From contig SVLL01000006.1 of NCBI GenBank assembly GCA_015067935.1, forward strand, positions 1-50,855: 50,855 nt of DNA. Reading direction: 5' to 3'. The stretch is from Oscillospiraceae bacterium (GTDB lineage Bacteria > Bacillota > Clostridia > Oscillospirales > Oscillospiraceae). The position numbers and the translations under genes were made by a program. Positions 26,209 to 36,053 of the stretch are shown here, one piece after another (position 1 is the stretch's first letter; every line of letters begins with the position of its first letter). The notes under the pieces were generated by a model, which was given only the letters and a program-made list of their open reading frames with translations, was not told the origin of the DNA and made no database searches.

Positions 26209-28551
26209 TCAAAATTCTGCAATAATGCTTACATTCCGCTTGCCTTCCAGCAGCTTGGCGGGCAGGAAGTTGCCCTCCACGCGCGCACCATCCACCAGCA
26301 AAGCCTTTACCTTTGCGTTGGGCGTATTCCGCTTGCCGACTGTCAATGTACACTCTGTTCCCCGGTAATTCCGCTTCATTGTGAAGCCGTCCCAGCTATC
26401 CGGAATGCAGGGATCAATAACAAGTCCGTCATAATCCGGACGGAAGCCCAGAATATACTGTGTTGCAGTGAAATACATCCAGGAAGCAGTGCCCGTCAGC
26501 CAAGAATTGGAGCCGGCACCGAACCGTTCGTGATCCGGACCCAACTGCGCAGAACCGTAAACATAGGGCTCGATCAGGGTCTGCTCTGCCCGGTCATTCC
26601 GACGGCAAGGCAGAGATGCCCGATAGATCTCAAAGGCTTCGTTATTCCGGCCCAGCAGAGTTTCCGCAATCACTGCCCAGGTATTGGCGTGGCAGAAGAC
26701 ACCGCCGTTTTCCTTGATGCCCCGGGGGAAGGCCATAAAGCTCTTCTTTTCCGGGAAATACTTGGACGATGCCGGTGCGTGAGAGATCAGACCAAACTCG
26801 CAGAACAGCCGCTTGTACACCTCATCAAAGGCGGAATTGGCCTGCTCCGCACTGGGTAGTCTGGAAAGCACTGCCCAAGACTGGGGATTCAGGAATATCT
26901 TGTTTTCCTCATCCTCATCCGTACCGAATTTTTCGCCGGTACTCAGATAAGCACGCAGGAACCATTTGCCGTCCCACAAAATATTGTAGGTATTCCGACA
27001 CCACTCGTAATAATCCTCTGCCCAAGCAAGGTTCCGGGCATCGCCAATATGCTTGAACAGAAGCTTCAGTTCATAAGCTGCGTGGGCAGCTTGGAAGAAC
27101 ACAAAACCACTTTCCGCTTTTCTGTCCTTATTGATGGCACAGATACTGTCGTTCCAGTCGCTGTTCAGGAAATTGGGGATACCGTGATCGCCCACATTTT
27201 CCCGGGTAAAATTCAAGCCTCGGATCAGATGTTCCCGAACAGTGGCTTCGCCACCGTCCTCCCAAGGAACCATTTCCTCAAGGAAGTCGTAATCACCGGT
27301 TTCACGGATGTAGGTGCAGACAGAGAAGATGGACCAGATATGGTCATCGGACCGGTCACCGCCCTCGCTCTTCTTGGTTGCAGGGTAGTAAACGCTCCGG
27401 GCATTGCCGCTGCTGCGCTGGATGCTGAGCAGAGTCTTGATCCGCTCCTTCGCCCGGGGTGCCAATGCATGCATCACGCCCAGCACATCCTGCATGCTGT
27501 CCCGGAAGCCCCAGCCACGGACAATTCCGCGCTCATAGAAGGAAATAAACCGGGACCAATCGAAGGTCATCTTGCACTGGTAGGCGTGCCAGATGTTGAG
27601 CATCTTATTCATATCCCCGTCCGGGGTGTTCACCTGACAGTTTTCAAGGTGGGCATCCCAAGATGCCTTGATCACGCACAGTGCCACATCTGCCAAGGGC
27701 TTGTTGGTTGCCTCCGCCACCATAGCAGGAGCTTTTTTCTTGTCATCCACAATACCCACGGTAAAGATGAAATCCTTCCGCTCCCCTGCCGCCAGCTCCA
27801 TAGAGCTGCTCAGGCTGCCGCAAATCTGGTCGGCACCCACATTGGTATTCAGGGATTGTCCCTGCTCCACCGCAATGGGATTGCTTTCGCTGCGATAAGC
27901 TCCGATGAAACGGTCCCGATAGCAATCATAGCCATCCACGGGCAGGTTGGTACCCATAATGCCGTACATCTTGCCGGTGGGGCAAACCTCCACCGCAGAA
28001 TCGCAGATGATGATGTCATCCACGCACTCTGCCAGCATCTCATAGCGTGCCCACTCTGCGGTCACATCCACAGATGCGTTGAAATAGGAAAATTCCACAT
28101 AGGAAAACAGCTTCAGCTTTCTGGGTCTGCCGGAGTTATTGACGATCTTGGCATTCCAAATCTCGTACTTTTTTCCTTCGGGGATGTAGTATGTAATCTC
28201 CGTTTCGATACCGCTGGTTTGGGTCTTGATAGTGGTATAGCCCAAACCGTGACGGCATTCGTAAAACTCGTAGGGCTTCATCACCGGCTGCCAAGTGGCG
28301 GACCAATATTCCCCGGACTCCATATCCCGGATATACAGATACCGGCCGGGACGGTCCACGGGAAGACTGTTATACTTATACCGGGTGAGTCTGCGGTTGC
28401 CGGGATCACCGTCAAAAAGCAGACCGCCGGCATTGTTGGAGATCATACCGCTGAAGCCGCCATTGCCCAGATAGTTCATCCACGGGGTGGGTGTATCCGG
28501 TCTGGTGATCACATATTCCTTATTCTCAATATCAAAATAGCCGTAATTCAT
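26209..28551 (-). CDS. GH94 glycoside phosphorylase, copy 2
   Basis: This 780-residue protein aligns end to end without gaps to the GH94 at 13912-16254. By eye about nine in ten residues are the same, including the DWND acid motif (465-468) and the C-terminal sugar-binding segments. Differences concentrate near residues 268-312 and in scattered surface positions. One lies close to the active-site motif (AESG here, AESV in copy 1). It presumably releases a sugar 1-phosphate from a disaccharide of the target glycan. It belongs to the ten-gene enzyme operon, whereas copy 1 belongs to the transporter/lyase cluster. Start supported by AGGAG. Confidence 0.92.
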   Translation of the reverse strand: MNYGYFDIENKEYVITRPDTPTPWMNYLGNGGFSGMISNNAGGLLFDGDPGNRRLTRYKYNSLPVDRPGRYLYIRDMESGEYWSATWQPVMKPYEFYECRHGLGYTTIKTQTSGIETEITYYIPEGKKYEIWNAKIVNNSGRPRKLKLFSYVEFSYFNASVDVTAEWARYEMLAECVDDIIICDSAVEVCPTGKMYGIMGTNLPVDGYDCYRDRFIGAYRSESNPIAVEQGQSLNTNVGADQICGSLSSSMELAAGERKDFIFTVGIVDDKKKAPAMVAEATNKPLADVALCVIKASWDAHLENCQVNTPDGDMNKMLNIWHAYQCKMTFDWSRFISFYERGIVRGWGFRDSMQDVLGVMHALAPRAKERIKTLLSIQRSSGNARSVYYPATKKSEGGDRSDDHIWSIFSVCTYIRETGDYDFLEEMVPWEDGGEATVREHLIRGLNFTRENVGDHGIPNFLNSDWNDSICAINKDRKAESGFVFFQAAHAAYELKLLFKHIGDARNLAWAEDYYEWCRNTYNILWDGKWFLRAYLSTGEKFGTDEDEENKIFLNPQSWAVLSRLPSAEQANSAFDEVYKRLFCEFGLISHAPASSKYFPEKKSFMAFPRGIKENGGVFCHANTWAVIAETLLGRNNEAFEIYRASLPCRRNDRAEQTLIEPYVYGSAQLGPDHERFGAGSNSWLTGTASWMYFTATQYILGFRPDYDGLVIDPCIPDSWDGFTMKRNYRGTECTLTVGKRNTPNAKVKALLVDGARVEGNFLPAKLLEGKRNVSIIAEF

Positions 28552-28563
28552 AAATCCACACTC

Positions 28564-30723
28564 CTAAAAGTTGCTGATTATCTCCGTAATGCCTTCTGCC
28601 GGCAGGATTCGACAGGTACCCTCCTGCTCCACCACGCTGCAGCCGTAGGTAAGGTAGCTGCCGTCGGCATTTTTATGGACGAAGGCTTTTCCCAGTACAG
28701 TTTCTTCAATGCATTTAAAGATTTCGTGAACATCGTTGTCACAGCAGCCGCCCTGATTATCCACATACAGGGTTTCCTCTGCCAAAAACAGCGGGCACCA
28801 TTCATAGCCGCCAACCAGCTTTTGCACATCCGTACGATACCAATCGGAAATCATTGGGATATAGCACTCTCCGTATGTACGCTGTTCATATTTTCCCCGA
28901 TAGCCACCGTTATGCAGGGGCTTTTCCGGGTCAGGAACCAATGTGCTTGCCTCCATGAAGGGCTGAGAGCAATAGCCCCAGCGCAGCTCGCCCTGCAGCG
29001 TCATCAGCTGTGCGCAGCTGCCAAGACAATTCATCAGGCTCACAAGATACTGCTTTTCCTTTGTCAGCAGGTAGAGATAGTAATGGGCATAAGCCGTCCA
29101 TGCGGACCAGCCATGGGGGCTGTTGAACATATTCCCCATCACCATCAGATCATACTGGGATTCCCAGTAGCGCAGTGATGCACCGTTGCACCGGCAATCC
29201 GGGATGATCTGCTGTTCCAAGCAAGCGTGAATCGCCATCATCTTTTTGGCTGCAGCAATGTAAGGCTGTCTTTCCGTTTCCGGCAAGGTCAGGGCAAACA
29301 TTCCGATTTGCAGTGCGCTGCAGGAGATCATACCGTCCTCCAGCGTGGATTCACCCTCGGTATCGATGTTGTCAAGGGATGCCACCAACTCGTCCACCGC
29401 CAGTTTTGCCGAATGGTAGTGTCTTGCATAGCCTGCCGGATCGACCTCTTTCTCCGCCAAGGCCAGCTCCAGCACCGCTTTTGCAATGTAAATCACACAG
29501 GTGTAGTGAATACGGCCATCCTTGCGGTAAACGCCGTCATTTCCCTGTTTGGTGCGAATCAGCCAATCGGCAAAGCCGGCAGCATCGTCAAGGTGCTTGC
29601 GATCTACGGTAGCCTCATACATATCCACCAGCAGGCTGACCAGCAAGGCGGTATTCTGGATGCGCTCGGGAATAACAATGGGCTGATATTTCTCAAAATC
29701 AAACATCAGGGGCAGTACCCCATCGGCACTTGCCATTGCTTGTTTTAACAGATTTTCATCTTTCGTGTGCTTGACTGCCAAAAAGGCCGAAAACAGACCG
29801 TAAAAGCTTTCCACATGGGTAGTTGCCTTTTGCGGTTTGGCAATGGCTTCTTTGGCGGCATTGTTTAAGTAAAAATCCCAATTGGGACGGCAATAAAAGC
29901 TCGCCTGCGCTTGCTTGCCGTTGGCAGCGGTTACACTCAGGGTATAGGTACCGTACTGCGTCATATTACCGTCGGAGATGCTGCCATCGGGTGCAACCAG
30001 CTGCGCTGCAGAGATTTCTCCCAGCGCGGAATACTGCAGCTTTTCGCCCCGTTCCCAAGTGTATTTCTCCGCCTGAAGCATCGGCAGCCCCGCAATGCGG
30101 GAAAGAGTCGGTGCGATTCGGCTTTGGCAATCCACGGGAATCAGATAGAGGGTATTCTCATACACTGCCCCACCGGGAATACACTTCAGGTTTTGGGGAT
30201 GTCTGGGCGGCTGATCGCCGGTATGAAGGAAGTAGATGTCCGTTCCGATGATCCGGTGACCGTAATCACCGTCTGCCAGTTGGTTGTAGCGGATGCCATA
30301 GGATGCCACAGGTGCATCGGTAGCAACCGCCAGCGCATTGCCGGCAGTATTCATATAGTAGCCCCACAGATGGGTTTGCTCACAGCGAAGGAGCGTGGGA
30401 AAGAACGGCTTGTGCCATTGGGGATAAGTTTCCATACAAGTATCCACGCCCATATGGAAACCCACGCAGCAGTGCAAATCCTGCGAAGTGGTATTCTCCA
30501 GACGGATATGCATACGGACCGCATCGCCCGTTTGTGTAAAAGCTGCGCGAACAGCAATACCCTCCCAGCAGCCCACCAAATCGCCGCCTTCAAGCGTGCA
30601 GGGGATGTTTGTTTCCTTCTCCCCTTTGCGGGCAAAAAAGCCCTGATTTGCGGTAAAAGGAATTGTGTAGCCCGCGCATTGGATAGTATCCAACCAACCG
30701 TTTTGTGTGAACCGTGCTTCCAT
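28564..30723 (-). CDS. Unassigned two-domain glycosidase or lyase with (alpha/alpha) toroid-like C-terminus
   Basis: The 719-residue cytoplasmic protein is not confidently assigned. Residues 1-270 look like a beta-sandwich with GVDTCMETYPQWHKPFF and WGYYMNTAGN. Residues about 290-700 are mostly helical with the Trp/Tyr/His-rich motifs expected of a six-hairpin (alpha/alpha) barrel: RIQNTALLVSLLVDMYEAT, YWESQYDLMVMGNMFNSPHGWSAW and GGCCDNDVHEIFKC. Such folds occur in PL27-, GH154- and GH88/105-like enzymes acting on uronic acids. With a surface lyase in the locus and no evident GH88/GH105, it is a candidate for removing the terminal uronic acid. This is inference. Start supported by AGGAGAG. 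Confidence 0.6.
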   Translation of the reverse strand: MEARFTQNGWLDTIQCAGYTIPFTANQGFFARKGEKETNIPCTLEGGDLVGCWEGIAVRAAFTQTGDAVRMHIRLENTTSQDLHCCVGFHMGVDTCMETYPQWHKPFFPTLLRCEQTHLWGYYMNTAGNALAVATDAPVASYGIRYNQLADGDYGHRIIGTDIYFLHTGDQPPRHPQNLKCIPGGAVYENTLYLIPVDCQSRIAPTLSRIAGLPMLQAEKYTWERGEKLQYSALGEISAAQLVAPDGSISDGNMTQYGTYTLSVTAANGKQAQASFYCRPNWDFYLNNAAKEAIAKPQKATTHVESFYGLFSAFLAVKHTKDENLLKQAMASADGVLPLMFDFEKYQPIVIPERIQNTALLVSLLVDMYEATVDRKHLDDAAGFADWLIRTKQGNDGVYRKDGRIHYTCVIYIAKAVLELALAEKEVDPAGYARHYHSAKLAVDELVASLDNIDTEGESTLEDGMISCSALQIGMFALTLPETERQPYIAAAKKMMAIHACLEQQIIPDCRCNGASLRYWESQYDLMVMGNMFNSPHGWSAWTAYAHYYLYLLTKEKQYLVSLMNCLGSCAQLMTLQGELRWGYCSQPFMEASTLVPDPEKPLHNGGYRGKYEQRTYGECYIPMISDWYRTDVQKLVGGYEWCPLFLAEETLYVDNQGGCCDNDVHEIFKCIEETVLGKAFVHKNADGSYLTYGCSVVEQEGTCRILPAEGITEIISNF

Positions 30724-30733
30724 ATTTCTCTCC

Positions 30734-31723
30734 TTACAAAAGGGATGTCATTGCTTCTTGCAGATTTTGCGCATAGTGTGCAAATCCCACATCATTGGGA
30801 TGCACCCCATCCTCAGCAAAGCAGGCGGTGTCAAAGGGTACAATGTCCGTGCCCTCAATCACGCAAAGATCGTCCACCACATCAGGAAGGGATTTCAGCT
30901 GAGCGACCAGATTCCCGAAGGGCCACCGCTGACTCTGCTTTTCCTCTCTTGTCTTTGACCAAATGGGCGACAAAGCCAGAATTTTTGCCTTTGGATAATT
31001 TTGGCGAAGGTTTTTGCAGAATTCTGTAGAATTCTGCAAAAACTCCTCTTCCGTACAGGAATTCCAATCGTTTGCACCGTAGGCCACCAGAATCAGATCC
31101 GGCTGGAAACCATCATAGGTTTTCGCCAGTTCCGGCCAGTAGGGTGCACCGCCGATGCCCTTGTTGATGGCATCCGCATCTAAATAACGGGCAATACGGT
31201 TTGCATAGCTGTTTTCCGGTAGCCAGCAAGTATAGCCCTGGGTGATAGAATCGCCGAAAATCAGCATCTTTCGCTTTTTCGGAACAGGGATTACCAGCGA
31301 GCCGTCATCCAGCTCCAACCGGGTAATCCGGGAGCATTTGTTCCACGGGAAGACGATCCGGACCCGTTTCATTCCTTCTCCCAGTGAGAACGCTTCGGTT
31401 TGGCGGACAGTCTCCCCTTCCGGAACGAAGCCGCTGAGTTCACCGACACGCACATCATTTGCAAAGATACTGTGTACATACCAGCGATAACCGCAGGCTG
31501 TTTCCGCTTCCACACCAAGCAAAAGCTTTTCGCTATCCGTATCAAATTCCAGACTCACGCCTGCCGTGGCAAAAGTTCTTTGATGAAAGCTGGGCCAGGA
31601 TTTTTCCAAATAGAGAATCTCCTGTTCTTTTGTGAAACGAAAAAGCCCAACGGAGTCTCCTACCATTTCCACGCGGGCAACACCCTTGGCAATGGCTTGA
31701 ATTTGTTCACAAGTCAGTTTCAT
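30734..31723 (-). CDS. Two-domain SGNH/GDSL hydrolase, probable carbohydrate esterase
   Basis: The 329-residue protein has an N-terminal beta-rich domain (1-148) and a C-terminal SGNH domain. The SGNH blocks are GDSIT (Ser159), GIGG (189-192), YGAND (Asn218) and DGVHPND (Asp305, His308). The domain order resembles CE2/CE3-type and related acetylesterases with a jelly-roll front. No signal peptide was seen. It lies 10 bases before the 719-residue enzyme gene and 11 bases after the GH42-like gene, in one transcript. Confidence 0.85.
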   Translation of the reverse strand: MKLTCEQIQAIAKGVARVEMVGDSVGLFRFTKEQEILYLEKSWPSFHQRTFATAGVSLEFDTDSEKLLLGVEAETACGYRWYVHSIFANDVRVGELSGFVPEGETVRQTEAFSLGEGMKRVRIVFPWNKCSRITRLELDDGSLVIPVPKKRKMLIFGDSITQGYTCWLPENSYANRIARYLDADAINKGIGGAPYWPELAKTYDGFQPDLILVAYGANDWNSCTEEEFLQNSTEFCKNLRQNYPKAKILALSPIWSKTREEKQSQRWPFGNLVAQLKSLPDVVDDLCVIEGTDIVPFDTACFAEDGVHPNDVGFAHYAQNLQEAMTSLL

Positions 31724-31734
31724 TTTTATTCCCC

Positions 31735-34062
31735 TTATTTCAGGCGGAACATGCGTGTTTCGCCCCTGAGCATATCCACACAGAAGGAATCTGCATTGGA
31801 CGCAATTGTTACTTTTTCATAGGCATCCGCCACATCCCGCTTTTCCGGGAGCTTGATGGTTTTCCTACCGCTGGACGCTGCGTGGATCGTGATGTAATTC
31901 CGGTTGGCATACAGTACATCATCGGTTTCCGAATAGATGTGGCATCCGGCATACCGGGCAAACTCCTTAATGACCTCGCAGGACAGATACTTACTGCCGC
32001 AGTAGATTGCGGTATAGCCTTCCAGCTCCTTGATAGCCAGAGCAGGCAGCTTGCTGTCGAGGAAATACGCCAGCACCTGAGCATCCGGATCATCCGGATA
32101 CACCACCGGGAACAGATCCGCGGTCGTGGTCTTGATGCGGTTCATAAACTGGCTGGCATTTGCCCACATTTTCCGGGTAAAATCGCCGTAAAGCTCGCCT
32201 TTATCCAGATTTTCCGTTAGTTTATGGGCTTTTCCGTTGATCTTGAACTTGCCACGGTAGACCCCGTCCAACTGCTGCATTTTGATGCCCACCGTCTTGC
32301 TCACATTGTCTGTGCTGACGGGTGTTTCGCTCTCAAAATCCACCATACCGGAGGCGTACATATAAAGGGCTGTGGCGTTGTTGCGCTTCAGCTTTGCCTG
32401 CACCGCTGCACGCTCCTTGTCATTGAAGCAAAGGGCATTTAGGAAAACATAGAGCTTGTAATCCGGCATATTGCCATCCATAAAATCGCTCTTGAAATAC
32501 CTGTCGCAGGGCAAGCCCAGCTTGTCGATTTCATAGTTATTGAACAGCTCCACCAGCTGATGGGTTGTCTCATGGGTAGCCACATGGTAGCTGTCCTCAT
32601 CGTAGATGAAGGCAATCTCGCTGTTCTTCCGCCGATTCAGACTGTACGCCTCCCGGGCGATTTCCTGCTGCTTTGCAAAGAGTGCGTAGATTGCAGGATC
32701 CTTGTACCGCTTGCCGCCGGGCAGCTGGTCGAACCACCAAGCGTGCAGGTCCATACAGATATTTCTGCCAAATTCCCGCTTCAGCAGATTGCAGGTATCT
32801 TCAATATCGTAAAGCTCAAAGTAATTCTGATAGAACCGGTTGTCCAGATGGCTTCTTGCATCCTCTTCCACGATGAACATCCGGTTTTTCAGCCGGAAGG
32901 CGTCAAAATACTGACGCTGACCGGTGAAGCCGCCGGGCTGACGGTTTTCATACACACCGGGAGATGCCAGAAAATCAATGACACCGGAGTTCAGAATATG
33001 GGTAACAGAGCCGATCTGACCCATGGAATGATACCGCACAGCACCGCAGGAACCGTAAAATGCACCTGTCAGCTTTCCGGGATAGTTTTTCTTCACCAGA
33101 TCACCAAAATAGACGATGGAATCTGCTGTACCCTTATGCCATGCGCGATAAAAATCATACACATCCCGGTGGTTGGCAATATCCAGAAACAGACCGATAT
33201 GGCTGCCCTGATCGGGTTTTGCCGGCACTCCGGACTGGGGATCTACCCAACCGGGGTGGGAAATGTCGTAGTCCACGCCGTGGACATAGTATCTTCCCTC
33301 ACAATCCGGCACCTTCGGGTTTGCCAGCGTTGCCGTGGGATCCTTCCACGCCTTTTGCAGTGCCGCATCGGTTCCGTACTTTTCCGTCAGATACTTGCTG
33401 AAATGACGGCGGAAGGCAGGACTCAGGTCCGCGTATACGCCATCCAAACCCGGGTCGGGCTGCTGTTCAAATCCGCCGGTATCAAAGTAGTCGGTCTTGC
33501 TTGTATACTCAGTCGGGGTTATGTAGTACCATTCGCTGGTGCCGCCGGCAGCAAAGAAGAAGCCGGCAATGCGGTCTGCGTATGGCAGTTTTTCAATTTC
33601 AGCGCAGGTATCCAGCAAAGCCTTGCCTGCATCCTCTCTCCATTTCTGAGAGCAGAGAGAATACATAGACGGATACTCTGCCTCATAGGATTCCGTCCAA
33701 AGCATTGCCTTTTGAGGATTTCCGTCACTGTACTGCACCAGTTCATCCGGGTTTTCCTTGCACCAGGAAACAGGCGGATGCATACCGATGCGCGCCATAA
33801 TATAGGCATCCGGTACAGCACGCAGGAGCATTTCCGCCTCCTGCTTGAACTGGTTGAATGCGCCGGGGCGCACCCACTCGGTATCGCAAATCAGGAAGAA
33901 AATGCGGATACCGCTCTTGCCCAGCTGACGAAAATACTCTTCATCCAGCAGCAACTCTTTTTTGTTGGTGGTCACAACGGTCATCATCATCGGCGGAATG
34001 ATCTCGCCATTGATGCAGATGGCCGGAGACCCGTTATGCTGAATCAATTCTGCTTTTGCCAT
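31735..34062 (-). CDS. GH42-like beta-galactosidase (clan GH-A)
   Basis: The 775-residue cytoplasmic protein has an N-terminal TIM-barrel region (about 1-420) with a likely acid/base in GGTSEW (Glu177) and a likely nucleophile in FIVEED (Glu399 or Glu400). A Rossmann-like domain follows (about 465-590), resembling the GH42 trimerisation domain, and then a beta-rich end. The barrel is divergent enough that a neighbouring GH-A family such as GH165 is possible. It would remove beta-linked galactose or a similar sugar from imported oligosaccharides. Start preceded by GGGGGAG. Confidence 0.7.
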   Translation of the reverse strand: MAKAELIQHNGSPAICINGEIIPPMMMTVVTTNKKELLLDEEYFRQLGKSGIRIFFLICDTEWVRPGAFNQFKQEAEMLLRAVPDAYIMARIGMHPPVSWCKENPDELVQYSDGNPQKAMLWTESYEAEYPSMYSLCSQKWREDAGKALLDTCAEIEKLPYADRIAGFFFAAGGTSEWYYITPTEYTSKTDYFDTGGFEQQPDPGLDGVYADLSPAFRRHFSKYLTEKYGTDAALQKAWKDPTATLANPKVPDCEGRYYVHGVDYDISHPGWVDPQSGVPAKPDQGSHIGLFLDIANHRDVYDFYRAWHKGTADSIVYFGDLVKKNYPGKLTGAFYGSCGAVRYHSMGQIGSVTHILNSGVIDFLASPGVYENRQPGGFTGQRQYFDAFRLKNRMFIVEEDARSHLDNRFYQNYFELYDIEDTCNLLKREFGRNICMDLHAWWFDQLPGGKRYKDPAIYALFAKQQEIAREAYSLNRRKNSEIAFIYDEDSYHVATHETTHQLVELFNNYEIDKLGLPCDRYFKSDFMDGNMPDYKLYVFLNALCFNDKERAAVQAKLKRNNATALYMYASGMVDFESETPVSTDNVSKTVGIKMQQLDGVYRGKFKINGKAHKLTENLDKGELYGDFTRKMWANASQFMNRIKTTTADLFPVVYPDDPDAQVLAYFLDSKLPALAIKELEGYTAIYCGSKYLSCEVIKEFARYAGCHIYSETDDVLYANRNYITIHAASSGRKTIKLPEKRDVADAYEKVTIASNADSFCVDMLRGETRMFRLK

Positions 34063-34088
34063 AGGAACTCCCCCATGTATATCAACAA

Positions 34089-35408
34089 TTATTTCAAAAT
34101 CAGCTCAATGACCGGCACCAGCACATCCGGCTGGACGGTGGGCACACGGAAATAAATAGCCTTCTCGTTATCCGCAGCACGCTCACCGATCATATCGGAG
34201 GGCTTGCCCTCGCTGTAGAGAATTTCGCTGCCATCGTGGAGGAACTGGGCGTACTTCACCTTGCCTGCCATATCCTCCATCATAAAGTTGAAGAAGGGGT
34301 AGGAGAAGAAGTGAATATACAGCCGCTTGCCGTCCACACTCTGGGTCAGCACAGTGCCCTTGGGGGCCTTGAACTCCGGCTCTGCCATGGTACAGCCATA
34401 GATGGAACGGGAGTTGTACTTCATCCACTCGGCGTAGGCATCCAGCGCATTTACTGCACGCTTATCCAGATAGCCCCGGGCGCAGGGCCCCACATTCATC
34501 AGCAGGTTGCCGCCAAGAGAAACGGTCTTGCAGAGCATTTCAATCAGCATCTTGGGAGATTTCCAGCTCATTTCATCCCGGAAATAACCCCAGGAACCGG
34601 AGAATGTCTGGCAGGCCTCCCAAGTGAGCAGCTCACCGGTTTCCTTATGACGGGGCCACTGGTCAGGCTGGTTCTGCTCCGGAGTAGACAGATCCTGATC
34701 GATACCGGAGCGGTTGTCAATGATGATGCCGGGGCGCAGGGTGCGAGCCACTTCGATGAGCTTTTCAGACTCCCAGTCTTCCTTGGTCTTACCGGCAAAA
34801 TAGGGGTACTTCACCGGATCAACTACGGTATTGTAAGTAAAATCAAACCACAGAATGCTGATGTCGCCATAGTTGGTCAGCAGTTCTGTCACCTGATCGC
34901 GCATATACTGTGCATATTTCTTCTGATCACGCTGCTTGTTCATTTCCACGGCATCGGGATGATCCCGCAGAGGGTGACGGTCATCAATGACAAAGTCAGG
35001 ATGATGCCAGTCCAACAGAGAATAGTAAAGACCCACCTTCAAGCCCTCAGCCCGGAAGGCATCTGCATATTCCTTCACCAGATCCCGGCCAAAAGGAGTG
35101 TTGGTGCTCTTAAAATCCGTATACTTGGAATCAAACAGGCAGAAGCCATCGTGATGCTTGGCAGTCAGAACCGCATACTTCATACCGGCTGCCTTGGCAG
35201 TACGGGCCCACTCGCGGGCATCAAACAGATCGGGGTTGAAATTGTCAAAATAATTCTGATAATGCTCCTGTGTCATCTTCTCCCAGGTCATAATCCACTC
35301 ATTGCGGGCAGGCATAGCGTATAGGCCAAAGTGGATGAACATACCGAAACGGTCCTGCACAAACCAAGCGGTATCTCCGGGGGTCTTTTTCGTAACATAG
35401 CTGGACAT
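34089..35408 (-). CDS. GH29 alpha-L-fucosidase
   Basis: I place the start at 35408 (MSSYVTKKT) with GGAG upstream; the longer frame to 35489 overlaps the preceding gene. The 439-residue enzyme has the GH29 hallmarks RFGMFIHFGLY (20-30), AKHHDGFCLF (83-92) and ILWFDF with nucleophile Asp189. It has no signal peptide and would remove alpha-L-fucose from oligosaccharides in the cytoplasm. The acid/base is poorly conserved in this family and I do not assign it. The fucosidase suggests the target glycan carries fucose or a related 6-deoxy sugar. Confidence 0.9.
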   Translation of the reverse strand: MSSYVTKKTPGDTAWFVQDRFGMFIHFGLYAMPARNEWIMTWEKMTQEHYQNYFDNFNPDLFDAREWARTAKAAGMKYAVLTAKHHDGFCLFDSKYTDFKSTNTPFGRDLVKEYADAFRAEGLKVGLYYSLLDWHHPDFVIDDRHPLRDHPDAVEMNKQRDQKKYAQYMRDQVTELLTNYGDISILWFDFTYNTVVDPVKYPYFAGKTKEDWESEKLIEVARTLRPGIIIDNRSGIDQDLSTPEQNQPDQWPRHKETGELLTWEACQTFSGSWGYFRDEMSWKSPKMLIEMLCKTVSLGGNLLMNVGPCARGYLDKRAVNALDAYAEWMKYNSRSIYGCTMAEPEFKAPKGTVLTQSVDGKRLYIHFFSYPFFNFMMEDMAGKVKYAQFLHDGSEILYSEGKPSDMIGERAADNEKAIYFRVPTVQPDVLVPVIELILK

Positions 35409-35427
35409 ATTACCTTCTCCTTTATAC

Positions 35428-36036
35428 TTATATATTTTCGCAGATAAACTGCGCAATGTGTTTTGCAACGATCTTCTGGCCGTCTTCATTCAGGTGGACC
35501 TTGTCCTCCTTTAAAAGCTCCGGCCGTTCAAAGGTCAATGCGTGCAAATCATCAAAGGGCAGTTGATATTTTTGGGCAATTTCCCGCAGGGAATCATTTC
35601 TTTGCTTGCAGGTCTCTTCCTTGGGCGGATAGCTGCTGTAAATTCTGCCGGCAATCATCAGCTTCTTATCCGGATAATCCGACAAAAGCCACTGTACCAG
35701 CTTTTCCGTATTCTTTTCATATTCTTCCGGTGTCTGGTGGGTTCCGTGTCCGGAGCAGAAATAGATAATATCGTGCTTCTGCTGGGCAAGGACCGATCGG
35801 ATATTCTCCTTCAGGAAGGGGTTATCCGCTGCCTTGGAGGTTCCGTAATTATCCACACAGAACTTCCCCCGAAGCTCTTCCACAAGAGCAAAGCGGTAGT
35901 TGACAGAGATAGAATCCCCGAAAACAACCACTCTTTTACTTTCTGTGTCCGTTGCGTGGTCGAACCAAATGTCGTCCCACTCAAATTTCTCCAACGGCAC
36001 GGCTGCGTTCAGCTCAAAGGTTTCATAATGTGCCAT
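35428..36036 (-). CDS. Divergent SGNH hydrolase
   Basis: The 202-residue protein has block I GDSIS (Ser42), a block II Gly in NYGTS (Gly65), and block V DKVHL (Asp178, His181). The block III sequence normally reading GxND is SGHGTHQ (95-101), so the usual oxyanion Asn is replaced by His or Thr. It resembles acetylhydrolase-like SGNH proteins seen in Clostridial sugar operons. It is probably a carbohydrate esterase, but the altered block means activity should not be assumed. Gap of 17 bases to the deacetylase gene and 19 to the fucosidase gene. Confidence 0.75.
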   Translation of the reverse strand: MAHYETFELNAAVPLEKFEWDDIWFDHATDTESKRVVVFGDSISVNYRFALVEELRGKFCVDNYGTSKAADNPFLKENIRSVLAQQKHDIIYFCSGHGTHQTPEEYEKNTEKLVQWLLSDYPDKKLMIAGRIYSSYPPKEETCKQRNDSLREIAQKYQLPFDDLHALTFERPELLKEDKVHLNEDGQKIVAKHIAQFICENI

Positions 36037-36053
36037 AAAAACACCTCTTTCGC

